Below, one piece after another: positions 15,594 to 24,234 of a stretch of 64,000 bases of DNA. Location of the stretch: NCBI RefSeq assembly GCF_000230675.1, contig NZ_AGIK01000001.1, positions 558,001 through 622,000 on the forward strand. The letters run 5' to 3'. A model generated the notes under the pieces. The model worked only from the letters and a program-made list of their open reading frames with translations. It had not been told where the DNA came from and ran no database searches. The DNA is from Synechococcus sp. WH 8016 (GTDB lineage: Bacteria > Cyanobacteriota > Cyanobacteriia > PCC-6307 > Cyanobiaceae). Numbering within the stretch: position 1 is the stretch's first letter; each line of letters starts with the position of its first letter. Made by a program: the position numbers and the translations under genes.

Positions 15594-17585
15594 TCAACCC
15601 CCCTGCCGGAAACCGGCCAGTGTCGGGTCAACGCCCGCCGGTGGCCGGACCAGACAGCGGAACGGGAGTGTGCCGAAGCCTGAGCTCACCGAGAAGACGA
15701 AGCGCCTTGCATCGGAATCATCAAGGCTCACTTCGCTGACGGAGCCCATCAGTTCGAGGTCGCTGATTCTCCAGGCCTCTCCCTTGCCGGAATCGGCCAG
15801 GCTGCTGAAGCTGAGGCCTGCGGTGGCGCTTGCCTCTCCCTTGCCATGGCGGATCAGCTCACCCTGGAGCGACCACCCTTCCCGTGATGGATCAAAGCAG
15901 CATCCATCTCTGTCCAGAACGATTTCCAGTCGCGGTCGTTCGCCGCGTTTCTGCTCCGAAGGCGAGCTGACAGCCCGGCCGAGATTGAGCATCCGTGCCA
16001 GCAGTTCGGGGCCTTCATCCGGTGACGGTTCATCTGCAATCAGCAGTTTCTGGATCACCAGCTGCCGCAGCTCCGAGCGAAGGCCCCTCAGTCGCCCGGC
16101 CGATCCACGCCAGTCGTAGCTCTCCCTAAGACGCCGGGTCGTCGGCAGCCAGTCGTCATGGGTGACGGGCTCCGCAGCCCGGAAGTACTCCTCCACATCC
16201 GCCGGCACTGCGCTCTGAGCATCCATGGCTGCGGAAGCCGGGATGTGCTGAATGGCATTGCCCACCAGTGCAGCTGCGCAGTAGGCACCTCCATCGTTCA
16301 GACGGTTTCCGTCGACATAGTCGACGACCATGCCCGCGCCGCGGATCAGAGCGATGGTGGATCGGCAGGGCAGGCAGCCTTCGGTCGGGCTGACTCTGGT
16401 CACACCGAGGCGGATGGTGGTTTCCGCGGGCTTATGCAGCAGGTCAGGCCGATCCTCAGGGTGGATTCTCCTGGGGAGGGGAAACCCGGTCAGATCCAGA
16501 GCGGCGGAGTCTCCGGGTTCCAGGGCGGCAACGGTGCCAGGTTCGGTCCGGCTGGCGGCGAGGAAGGGGGCCCAGACGCCGTTCACTTCGGCACGGCACA
16601 CATGGCTCGGATGTGTTTCTCCGCTGCGGAAGACACGGGCCTGAACCTCGAGGCGCCCCCAGCTGATCGCTGGCCAGAACCATTTCGCTGCAGCATCGGT
16701 CAGGTCTGCGCAGAGCTCCTCAGGATCACGGATGCCGAGTTCTCCGGTGTCCTCCCGATCCGGTTCATGGAAGGCGGGAATCAGCAGGGTCGTTCCGCTT
16801 CCGCTGAGCCCGGCCCGGTCCAGTTTCAGATCGATACATGCTTCCTCCGATCTCCAGTCAGACAGAGCCACATCGATTCCGTCGCGGAGACCGGGTGAGC
16901 CGAGATAGGCCCCATCCAGAAATGAAGCTCCGTCGAGCTCATGGGCCGGGATCTCGCTTCGCCCGAACACCCTCAGGCCTTCCTGTTCCCTGCCATGCAC
17001 GCGCGAGGAGAACAGAACCGTGAGCAGGCGGGAATGCATCCAGCTCACCGCCTTGCCGAGCCCGAAGCTCCCACCTCGCCCGGTGTCGTTGCCCGTGGAG
17101 AAATTTTGAATGCAGAGGCGGCGGAAGTTGCCGGCCTCATCCCAGTCATCACCCGACAGCCCTTCAGTGCCGCTGTCGCTGATGCGCAGGCAGACGAGCG
17201 TGTCGGCTGCCATGGCCTGGACCCCTGCCCTGAGAGTGAGCGCAGCGCCACTGAGCCCGCTCACCGCTTCCATATGTGGACTCAGGCCATCCCAGTTCGC
17301 GGCTCTAAGGAATGCTTCGCGCTCTTCGCCCTTCAGCAGCAGCAGGTCGAAATAGACGGATGCTTTTTGAGAGCCGGTGCGCTGATCGCAGCTGTTTTGG
17401 CAGATCTCCCGGACAAGCGTTTCAAGAAGGGGCCTGCGCCTCTGAGTGCTTCCCGTCTCGAACAGTTCGGCCGCAGTGCTCCCGCCGCTGGCACGGCCCT
17501 GACCCAGTGCCGGAGTCGATACCCACTTAAATGGTGCCGGCATGAAGCTTTTCAGGCGTGGTGGCACTGTATCTGGTGTCTGCAA
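15594..17585 (-). CDS. MutL/MORC-type GHKL ATPase, copy B
   Basis: 663 residues. N-box TLVREICQNSCDQR (about 57-69), G1 RISDSGTEGLSG (135-146), G2 GRGGSFGLGKAVSW (170-183), then GSGTTLLIPAF. The distal region carries RGAGMVVDYVDGNRL and AEPVTHDDW, shared with copy A. G1 is closer to the canonical D-x-G-x-G than in copy A, so this copy may be the more active ATPase. Unlike MutL it lacks a visible C-terminal endonuclease motif. It starts 55 bp downstream of the helicase-nuclease stop and is followed 3 bp later by X-B. GC content is clearly higher than in the Z1 gene. Confidence 0.83.
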   Translation of the reverse strand: MQTPDTVPPRLKSFMPAPFKWVSTPALGQGRASGGSTAAELFETGSTQRRRPLLETLVREICQNSCDQRTGSQKASVYFDLLLLKGEEREAFLRAANWDGLSPHMEAVSGLSGAALTLRAGVQAMAADTLVCLRISDSGTEGLSGDDWDEAGNFRRLCIQNFSTGNDTGRGGSFGLGKAVSWMHSRLLTVLFSSRVHGREQEGLRVFGRSEIPAHELDGASFLDGAYLGSPGLRDGIDVALSDWRSEEACIDLKLDRAGLSGSGTTLLIPAFHEPDREDTGELGIRDPEELCADLTDAAAKWFWPAISWGRLEVQARVFRSGETHPSHVCRAEVNGVWAPFLAASRTEPGTVAALEPGDSAALDLTGFPLPRRIHPEDRPDLLHKPAETTIRLGVTRVSPTEGCLPCRSTIALIRGAGMVVDYVDGNRLNDGGAYCAAALVGNAIQHIPASAAMDAQSAVPADVEEYFRAAEPVTHDDWLPTTRRLRESYDWRGSAGRLRGLRSELRQLVIQKLLIADEPSPDEGPELLARMLNLGRAVSSPSEQKRGERPRLEIVLDRDGCCFDPSREGWSLQGELIRHGKGEASATAGLSFSSLADSGKGEAWRISDLELMGSVSEVSLDDSDARRFVFSVSSGFGTLPFRCLVRPPAGVDPTLAGFRQGG

Positions 17586-17639
17586 ATTTTAAAGATCAGA
17601 TGTACTCCTGTCACCGGTTATTGCCCCTGCTGTATCAGC

Positions 17640-20600
17640 TCAGTTCATCAATGTGCAGAGCCGATTGATCTGCTCGGCCTCCGCCACCGTGTTGGCAACA
17701 CCACTGGCCAGGCCAGGTGATCCCACTACGACCGAGAGGCACTGAGCTCGGCTGATCGCCACATTCAGGCGGTTGGGCTCGAGCAGGAAGCCAACCCCGC
17801 GCGGGGCGTCATCACCAGTGCTAGCCGTGAGCGAGTGAATGGCTACTGGGGCCTCCTGGCCCTGGAATTTGTCCACCGTGCCCACCCGAGCTCGGCCGTG
17901 CAACCGTTGTTGCAGCCGGTTCACCTGCACGTTGTAAGGGGCTGTCACCAGGATTGTGTTGGCATCGAGCACGCCTTCTTCTGTGCGGTTACCGCGGGCG
18001 ATGGCGTAACGGCTGCCCAGCAGCGCACAGACCAGCTGCTCGATCCGATCGATCTCTTCTGGAGCATGCACGCTTCTGCCGCTATGCCCTACCGCCTCAA
18101 ACACCAGGCCTTGCGCCGGGTATGGCTCACCATCGCTGCCCTGGCAGGCAATGGGCGAGACAATTCGGTTCGCATAATTATCAGGGTGGGCTCGGAGACG
18201 GTCTTCGTAAAAGAGTTCGCTCACCATTGATGTGAGCCTCGGTTCCATCCGCCAACAAGTAGGCAAGAACACTCCACGATCGTTGGGCACCACGGCTTGT
18301 CCTTCGCCCATCAGGTAATCCAGGCAGCTTTGGCCGGCATCCCCCGGGTGATCCGCTTTTGAGGGTTGCGCCAACTGCTGTTGGTCGCCCACCAGCAGGA
18401 TCGACTGCGCACACCGTGCCATGGCCAGCAGATTGGCGAGTGACAGCTGGCCTGCTTCATCTACCACCAGCAAATCGAACTCCGAGGCAAGCTCTGGCAG
18501 GCAGAGCTTCCAGGCTGTTCCTCCCACGACCCGTTCAATTCCGTTCAGCTTTTTGGGTGCAATGCAGGCAATGCCCTGGTCGTTGAGTTCTTTTTCCCTG
18601 CTGCCGGTCTTGACGATCTGAGCATCGGAACCTGAACCCTCCAGTGCTTCTTTGGTCTTCAGCAGCAAGCTGTTGATGGCGGCATTGCCGTTGGAGCTCA
18701 CTGCAATGCGCTGGCCTTGTTCAACAAGCTGAGCAATTAGTTGGCTGGTCACCGTTGATTTGCCTGTGCCGGGTGGCCCTTGCAGCGTCACGGTAATGCC
18801 GTTGTGCTGGCCAAAAAACCGAGCAAGTTCGCTTGCAACCTGATTGGGGTTGCCATTGATTGCGCTGTTCACGTCTTCCAGCTCGGGGAGAGCGCTTCGC
18901 TCGAGGATCTGCACCATTGCTGGTGAAAGCGACTGCGAGCCTTCCAGCCATGCCAGGGATTGTTCTTCCAGACTGTCCAACACTGCTTCCGATGGCAGCG
19001 ATGGTGTTTTGATCAACGGTGTTGGGCCTTTGGGGATCGGCGGATCAAAGCCATTGGCCCGTCGTTTGTCGCGGCTGCTCCATGGATCTTTCAAAGTGAT
19101 CGATCCTGCAGATTCGTTCAGGTCGTCGATCACCAGCTGCAGGCCTGTTTCGGCAAACTCCACTTTTTGCGGGAACCCCCCTGGTTTCCACTTGAACTTC
19201 AGCAGCTGGTTTGGGTCAAAGCGGAAGTGGTGGTAGTCAGCACCGGCCCGCGCACTTTCTTGAGCCGCGGTGCTCACCCATTGCGCATCGGCGACGGCTT
19301 CTCCTTCATCGCTCAGGTCGCTGGGGTTGGTGAGGGCTTGTTCCCGCCGATCGAAGAACGCCCACCAAGCCACATTGTTTTCGCGGATGTGGAAGGGCAG
19401 CAGCTGCGCCACGAGTTCATGGGCGTTCCAGCTGAGTTGAAGCGGGCTCAGCCCCACACGCTCGGACGGTTCAGCAGGGATTTGGGCCAGGAGTTGTTCG
19501 CTGAGCTGCTCGAGTGGCTTCAGCTCCCGTGGCTCGGCGTTCTCCGTTGCTTTCGAATCAACGAAGTGATCGGGCAAGCCTTGCTGTTGGCGGAGATCGC
19601 ACAACCAGTCGTGGAGATAGGTCGTCGATTCACAGTCTTCTTCGTTGTAGTTCTCGATAGAAAGAAGTTGTGGGCTGCCATCCGGTTCATGGCCTGGACA
19701 CGCTGGCTCGCCTGAGTCGATCCATCGTTGGTAGGCGACCACTGAATCGCCTGCGTTGGTGACACCTGCCTGGCGTGCACCCATGTAGAGGTGCTCCACC
19801 GATTTGATCGAATAGTTCGGTTCCCCCAGCACAATTGCGTGCTTAACGATCGGGCGAAGATCCACTAGCACGTTCTTGCTCAGCCATTCGCTGATTTCGC
19901 GTTCGCGTGTGGCGTGCTGTTGCGACAGGCGCCGCATCGCTGATTTTTCGTAGTCGGCGTAGTGATAAATCCGCAGGCCGGGGTGTTGACGCCTGCGTTC
20001 TTCGACCCAATCCACCCATGCCTGGAACGCTGTTTTTTCCTCGACCGGTGAATGAGCCCACCAGGCTTTGAACTGGGGTGTTTTGTCTTCCCTGTCGCGA
20101 TAACAGGCACCAAACAGGTATTCGAGCTTGGTGCCGAGCACCGGGTCATGGAATCCTTCCATGTCGAACCAGATGTCACCTGCATTGGCTGCCGGCAGTG
20201 CGTACAACCCTTTCCCTTCAATCAATGATCTGAGGCGATAGGCCGGTCGCCCTTTTGCGTCTTTGGGGGAGCACTGCACTTCGGCTTGCTCCTGCAGCCG
20301 TTTGAAAATTCTTGGATCCAGTTGGGGGATCTCTGCGTTCTCTGGGCTATTGGCGAGTTGATCAATGCTGGTGATTCCTGCCGCGCGCAGTTTCTGCCGT
20401 TGGCTCTCTCGCATGTCTGCCACAAGGATCAGATCGCGCTGGCCCATGAGCCGTTCTTCGATGAATGCCGACCAGCTGCCGTGGTCTCCCCGCTCGTCTT
20501 CAGGAATGGCATGCGGATCGAAGGACTCGAGAAACTCTTCGTAGCGATCTCTCAGTTGCTGATACCAGGCCCAGAAGTCCTTCGTTCGGAATTTCTTGAA

Positions 20601-21122
20601 CGTGGCGCCACCTAGATACAGCTCGAATTCTTCTGGCCTGTTGCCGAGATGCGGAGTGAGCAACTCGCAGTAGGCCAACGCTTGAACCAGAAAAGTGGTT
20701 TTGGGCTTGCTGGCTAGCTTGCATTCGATTGGGATGTAGCTCCAGCTGCCAAGCGATGAGGGTTGTTCTATGCGCTTGAGCAGGTCGGCACTGCCGCGCA
20801 TGGAGTTATTGCGCAGTGATGCCTGGTGGATGTACTCCACCCCTCGGTGCATGGCGTCTTGCGTGGCGTCGTAATCGGCGTCTGATTGTTTTCCAAACAG
20901 TCGCGCGATGCTGTGGCCATTGGCCTTAAGTCTTTCCAGCAGCACTTCTTCATGGCGTGCTCCGTCTGATCGGAGTTGTTTCTCCAGTTCGCTCGGCTCT
21001 GGTTTGCTTGCCTCAAAAAGCTTGTGCGCCTGCAGCTCCTCCCACCAGGCTCCGATCACTGGGCTGATGCTGAACAGCGACAGCTGGCTGGGAGTGATCA
21101 GGCGGGTGGACATGCTCCACAT
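17640..21122 (-). CDS. RecB-like nuclease / RNase H-like / SF1 helicase (TM0106 family type)
   Basis: 1,160 residues, start at 21,122 or the ATG at 21,113 (MSTRLITPSQL). The N-terminus resembles TM0106-family RecB-like nucleases, with a GSADLL acidic motif and IECKLAS (E-x-K, about 128-134). A middle part has DIWFDMEGFHDP (RNase-H-like, D-x-E). The C-terminal half is a UPF1/Dna2-type SF1 helicase: GPPGTGKST (about 781-789), VVDEAGQLS (about 885), VGDQQQLAQP, TVDKFQGQE and EPNRLNVAISRAQ. Such fusions process DNA or RNA ends and recur in defence islands. It heads the leftward operon; a palindrome lies 40 bp upstream of the start. Confidence 0.85.
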   Translation of the reverse strand: MWSMSTRLITPSQLSLFSISPVIGAWWEELQAHKLFEASKPEPSELEKQLRSDGARHEEVLLERLKANGHSIARLFGKQSDADYDATQDAMHRGVEYIHQASLRNNSMRGSADLLKRIEQPSSLGSWSYIPIECKLASKPKTTFLVQALAYCELLTPHLGNRPEEFELYLGGATFKKFRTKDFWAWYQQLRDRYEEFLESFDPHAIPEDERGDHGSWSAFIEERLMGQRDLILVADMRESQRQKLRAAGITSIDQLANSPENAEIPQLDPRIFKRLQEQAEVQCSPKDAKGRPAYRLRSLIEGKGLYALPAANAGDIWFDMEGFHDPVLGTKLEYLFGACYRDREDKTPQFKAWWAHSPVEEKTAFQAWVDWVEERRRQHPGLRIYHYADYEKSAMRRLSQQHATREREISEWLSKNVLVDLRPIVKHAIVLGEPNYSIKSVEHLYMGARQAGVTNAGDSVVAYQRWIDSGEPACPGHEPDGSPQLLSIENYNEEDCESTTYLHDWLCDLRQQQGLPDHFVDSKATENAEPRELKPLEQLSEQLLAQIPAEPSERVGLSPLQLSWNAHELVAQLLPFHIRENNVAWWAFFDRREQALTNPSDLSDEGEAVADAQWVSTAAQESARAGADYHHFRFDPNQLLKFKWKPGGFPQKVEFAETGLQLVIDDLNESAGSITLKDPWSSRDKRRANGFDPPIPKGPTPLIKTPSLPSEAVLDSLEEQSLAWLEGSQSLSPAMVQILERSALPELEDVNSAINGNPNQVASELARFFGQHNGITVTLQGPPGTGKSTVTSQLIAQLVEQGQRIAVSSNGNAAINSLLLKTKEALEGSGSDAQIVKTGSREKELNDQGIACIAPKKLNGIERVVGGTAWKLCLPELASEFDLLVVDEAGQLSLANLLAMARCAQSILLVGDQQQLAQPSKADHPGDAGQSCLDYLMGEGQAVVPNDRGVFLPTCWRMEPRLTSMVSELFYEDRLRAHPDNYANRIVSPIACQGSDGEPYPAQGLVFEAVGHSGRSVHAPEEIDRIEQLVCALLGSRYAIARGNRTEEGVLDANTILVTAPYNVQVNRLQQRLHGRARVGTVDKFQGQEAPVAIHSLTASTGDDAPRGVGFLLEPNRLNVAISRAQCLSVVVGSPGLASGVANTVAEAEQINRLCTLMN

Positions 21123-21161
21123 TCAGACTCTTCAGATTGGCATTCGATGGCCTAGGTGGCA

Positions 21162-21177
21162 TCCCTCAGTTGAGGGA
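21162..21177. repeat. Palindrome TCCCTCAGTTGAGGGA, right copy
   Basis: Exact reverse complement of the 16-mer at 3,242-3,257 (centre GT instead of AC). It lies 40 bp upstream of the leftward helicase-nuclease gene, in the place of an operator or promoter element. No other copies were noticed by eye between the two. Confidence 0.7.
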
Positions 21178-21247
21178 CTTTTTTGTAACTGATCCCATTG
21201 GAATACCTGCAGCACTTGGCACTGGAAGAAGTAGATATCCTTTTGAG

Positions 21248-22471
21248 CTACCCAAAAACTTCGCGAATGATTTCGTGTGACCGGAATCGGTGATGGTCGG
21301 CGTAGGTGCGCCTCAACATCTCTTCGGATGTGGAGAGCAGGCCGGCAATCTGCAGTAGGTCTAACTGCTTCACCTCGAGGAGGCGTCGTGCAGCGTTATG
21401 TCGCAGTGTGCGCAGTCCAATAAGTTCTCGGTCTGCCTTGAGGCCTTTCTCATCAGAGAGCTCTCTCCAGAGCCAGCCGTGAACGGCACCAAGCTCTTGT
21501 TCTGTTTTCCGTTGCTGATCCTGAGTGGGTTTGTCGTCCCAAGGACTTGCGGCGTTGCGTAGCCGTTGAGGTGGCTGTTGCAGTCGTTCTACGCCGACGC
21601 TCTCTAGTAACCCCCGCCAGGACGGGCAAAGATTTGCTGGTCGGTTTCTGCCTCGCTTGCTGTCCCGACAGCGCACGTAGCTACCTACAGCAACTTCAAC
21701 CTGACCAGGTTTTTTCCAAAGGAGTTCCGAGGCCATCACCATGGCCCCTCTGGCACCCGTTACGGCAACCCAAGTCGTGATCCAGGCGCAAGCATGAGCG
21801 AGCTCTGAAGTTTTAGAGCGGTCCCAAAGGCCCAGGATGATGCGCTCTATTTCGGCAGGATCGACTGGTTTTCCCTGCCCTGCAGCGGGTTCTTGATATC
21901 CGTTTTCTCTCCCGGGATTGAGCCTTTTCCCATCCGTAGCGATGTCGAATAAAAGGCAAGCTGCTGAGATTGCATCACGCCGGCTTCGAGCTTCAGCTGG
22001 CCAGCTCTTGATCCACTCCAGAAGGGCATCTCTGCTGTTGGCCTTGCTGTTGTGTTCTGCGAGCCACCGAACACATGATTGGACCCATTTCACCCGCCTT
22101 GCAGCGTGTTTCTCCGAATTCCCTGCGCTCTCAATTCGGCCCAAAGCTTCCCGCTGGTAGATCCCTAATGAGCTGCCAACGGGGCCGCCTGCGTTCCTTT
22201 TGAGGTTGTTGTCGAACTCGGCGAGTGCTGTATCAACTGCGGTTGAGATCACGACGTCCCCGTCTTGGTATGACGCGTTCAACTTCAGCCACTTCTGGTC
22301 ACCACTTCCGTCAGGCCTGGAGTTGAAGGTCAGGTAGATCAACTCCTCTCCACTGGGCCTCGTCTTGCGTCGCAGTGACAGACCGAAGCGGTCAGAGTGC
22401 TTGGTGCGGAGATACTTGGCTAGGCCCTTCAGCCTTGCGCTGTTGCGGCGAAGCCCAGTGGCTGCTGTCAT
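21248..22471 (-). CDS. Divergent tyrosine recombinase (integrase)
   Basis: 407 residues. Tyrosine-recombinase catalytic positions are readable: Arg I in VTGARGAMVMASELLW (about 231), the second box as GLRTLRHNAARRLLEV (the usual H-x-x-R-H appears as R-T-L-R-H, about 362-366), and the nucleophile in RRTYADHHRFRS (Tyr about 391). The N-terminal half matches SAM-like/core-binding domains only loosely. It sits between the defence-like cassette and core genes, so it probably mediated integration of the island. No tRNA gene lies next to it. Replacement of the first box-II His may indicate a distinct subfamily or loss of activity. Confidence 0.75.
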   Translation of the reverse strand: MTAATGLRRNSARLKGLAKYLRTKHSDRFGLSLRRKTRPSGEELIYLTFNSRPDGSGDQKWLKLNASYQDGDVVISTAVDTALAEFDNNLKRNAGGPVGSSLGIYQREALGRIESAGNSEKHAARRVKWVQSCVRWLAEHNSKANSRDALLEWIKSWPAEARSRRDAISAACLLFDIATDGKRLNPGRENGYQEPAAGQGKPVDPAEIERIILGLWDRSKTSELAHACAWITTWVAVTGARGAMVMASELLWKKPGQVEVAVGSYVRCRDSKRGRNRPANLCPSWRGLLESVGVERLQQPPQRLRNAASPWDDKPTQDQQRKTEQELGAVHGWLWRELSDEKGLKADRELIGLRTLRHNAARRLLEVKQLDLLQIAGLLSTSEEMLRRTYADHHRFRSHEIIREVFG

Positions 22472-22585
22472 ACAGGGACAGAGTGGCTTACACGCCTAGC
22501 CTATCCCTGTTTTGTCCCTAAAGCCACTCGCACAAGGTTGTGCCCAGTTGCACAACTTGAGACCACGAGACAGCTAAATCCAGTC
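22472..22585. promoter_or_regulatory. Inverted-repeat-rich gap between integrase and DUF4336 gene
   Basis: 114 bp between divergent genes. ACAGGGACA at 22,472-22,480 has inverted partners TCCCTGT (22,504-22,510) and TGTCCCT (22,513-22,519). GAGTGGCTT (22,481-22,489) is inverted at AAGCCACTC (22,521-22,529). A further palindrome GTTGTGC-N6-GCACAAC spans 22,537-22,556. Candidate integrase binding/att sites or operators; no tRNA-like fold is seen. Confidence 0.5.
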
Positions 22586-23782
22586 ATGGCAGGAGATCTG
22601 AGTGCAACTGAGGGCATCTCGCCAGCCGACCAACACTGGCCTTGGTGGCCGCTGCTGCCGTTGTATCCCTATGGCAAACGCCCCACCCATTTTCAAGAGC
22701 TGATCCCTGGCCAGCTGTGGAGCTTCGAGCAGCTCCAGGGCATCTATTACGTGGCGGTGCCAATTCGGCTCACCGTGGTGAAGGTGCCCGGCGGCTTGAT
22801 GCTGGTGAACCCCTTGCCACCAACGGCTGAATTGGTCGCTGGCCTTAGGGCCCTGGAAGCGGACCACGGACCCGTGTGCACGATCGTGCTGCCCAGCGCA
22901 TCCGGTTTGGAGCACAAACTTCCACTTGGGCCGCTCGCTCGCAAGTTTCCCAAGGCTGAGGTGTGGGTGTGTCCAGGCCAGTGGAGTTTTCCGGTGCAGC
23001 TGCCCCTGAGTTGGCTCGGGGTGCCGGCTGAACGCACCAAATTTTTGCTCAGCGATGGAGTGCCCCATCCGGAGGTGTGCCAATGGATCTCGCTTGGCCC
23101 CCTCGATCTCGGTGTGGGCCGTTTTCAGGAGATCAGCTGCTTGCATCAACCCAGTGGCGCCCTCTTGATTACCGACGCCCTCGTGGGCATTGAGGCCACA
23201 CCACCCGCGATTTTTGATCGTGATCCCACACCCTTGCTGTTCCATGCCCGCAACCGTGGAGATCAACCGCTGAGTGATTCCCCCGAGGCTCGCCGGCGTG
23301 GCTGGGCGCGCTTGGTGCTGTTTGCCTCTTTCCTCCGTCCCCATTGCCTGCGCGTGCCACCCATTGCCGAGATGCTTGGCCATGCCTTCCGGCCAGGATT
23401 GCGCTCATGGAAAGCCCACTTCGGGCTGTATCCCTTCGATTGGCAAGACGGTTGGCGTGACGACGCTGCGGCCTTAATGGGAGACGAGGCCGCCAAAGTG
23501 CAGGTGGCTCCCGTGCTTGAACGGCTGGTGTTACCGCGAGCTCAACAAGCGATCAACGTCTGGCTTCAACAACTGGAATCCCGATCAGATCTCCGCTGGT
23601 TGATCCCCGCCCACTACAGCGCACCCCTGTCCTTCACTGCTCAACAGGCAGAGGCTTTACGAACGGAACTGCAACAAAAAAACTGGGCACCCAATGAAGG
23701 AAATTGGAGCTTCCTCGGTAGCATCGATCAGCGCCTTTTAAAGCTTGGCGTTGTCCCCGAAAACCCCCTTCAACAGGATTAA
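22586..23782 (+). CDS. DUF4336 family protein
   Basis: 398 residues from the ATG at 22,586; an earlier in-frame start at 22,538 is possible but the family opens with D-x-x-W-P-W-W-P-L-L-P-L-Y-P-Y-G, found shortly after this ATG. DUF4336 proteins are widespread in cyanobacteria and plants and have a metallo-beta-lactamase-like fold by similarity, though function is unknown. Motifs visible: LYPYGKRPTHFQEL, PGQWSFP, GALLITDALVGIE. It is the first core gene after the island. It converges with the DUF760 gene at 23,866. Confidence 0.85.
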   Translation: MAGDLSATEGISPADQHWPWWPLLPLYPYGKRPTHFQELIPGQLWSFEQLQGIYYVAVPIRLTVVKVPGGLMLVNPLPPTAELVAGLRALEADHGPVCTIVLPSASGLEHKLPLGPLARKFPKAEVWVCPGQWSFPVQLPLSWLGVPAERTKFLLSDGVPHPEVCQWISLGPLDLGVGRFQEISCLHQPSGALLITDALVGIEATPPAIFDRDPTPLLFHARNRGDQPLSDSPEARRRGWARLVLFASFLRPHCLRVPPIAEMLGHAFRPGLRSWKAHFGLYPFDWQDGWRDDAAALMGDEAAKVQVAPVLERLVLPRAQQAINVWLQQLESRSDLRWLIPAHYSAPLSFTAQQAEALRTELQQKNWAPNEGNWSFLGSIDQRLLKLGVVPENPLQQD

Positions 23783-23808
23783 TTGGATCAAAAATAGGGG
23801 ATGATTTG

Positions 23809-23827
23809 AAACGATCCGTGATCGTTT
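23809..23827. terminator. Hairpin between convergent genes
   Basis: AAACGATC-CGT-GATCGTTT, an 8-bp perfect stem with a 3-base loop in the 83-bp gap between the convergent DUF4336 and DUF760 genes. It lacks a long T-run, so intrinsic termination is only likely from position. Confidence 0.4.
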
Positions 23828-23865
23828 GAAAGGCAAATTTTCCTTCCAAACGTTTCAAGAAAGCC

Positions 23866-24219
23866 CTACAGATTCAGATCGTCGTCTGGATTAACAGCCA
23901 TTTCATCATCCGCGAACAGCGTTTCTTCCAACTCCTTGCGCTGCTCCATCTGACGCAAGAAGTAGCCCGTCATCATCGCGGAGGCCAGCATGTTGGCCAA
24001 GTTGTCGCGATTAGCCGTTACTTTCACTTCGAATTGCTCGCCGGGGAGCATCCCCAACAAACCCTGCACGTTATGGCGAATGATGTCCTGAATATCGTTG
24101 CTGGCGGATCGAGCCACCCTCTGCAGAACATCCGGAGATTGGTCCTGGAGGTATTGGATCAAGCTGTTAACGGGCTGGCCGTCCTGGCTGTCCGTGGTTA
24201 GGAATTCTGGATTGAACAT
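23866..24219 (-). CDS. DUF760 family protein
   Basis: 117 residues from the ATG at 24,219 (MFNPEFLTTDSQDG); the frame extends three codons further to 24,228. DUF760 proteins occur in cyanobacteria and plastids; the plant relatives include a chloroplast regulatory protein, but no role is established in cyanobacteria. Visible pattern: NSLIQYLQDQSPDVLQRVAR, then V-K-V-T-x-N-R-D-N-L-A-N-M-L-A-S-A-M-M-T-G-Y-F. The C-terminus is acidic (ADDEMAVNPDDDLN). It follows lepB on the same strand and may be cotranscribed. Confidence 0.85.
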   Translation of the reverse strand: MFNPEFLTTDSQDGQPVNSLIQYLQDQSPDVLQRVARSASNDIQDIIRHNVQGLLGMLPGEQFEVKVTANRDNLANMLASAMMTGYFLRQMEQRKELEETLFADDEMAVNPDDDLNL

Positions 24220-24234
24220 CCTGCCCACCTTTCG

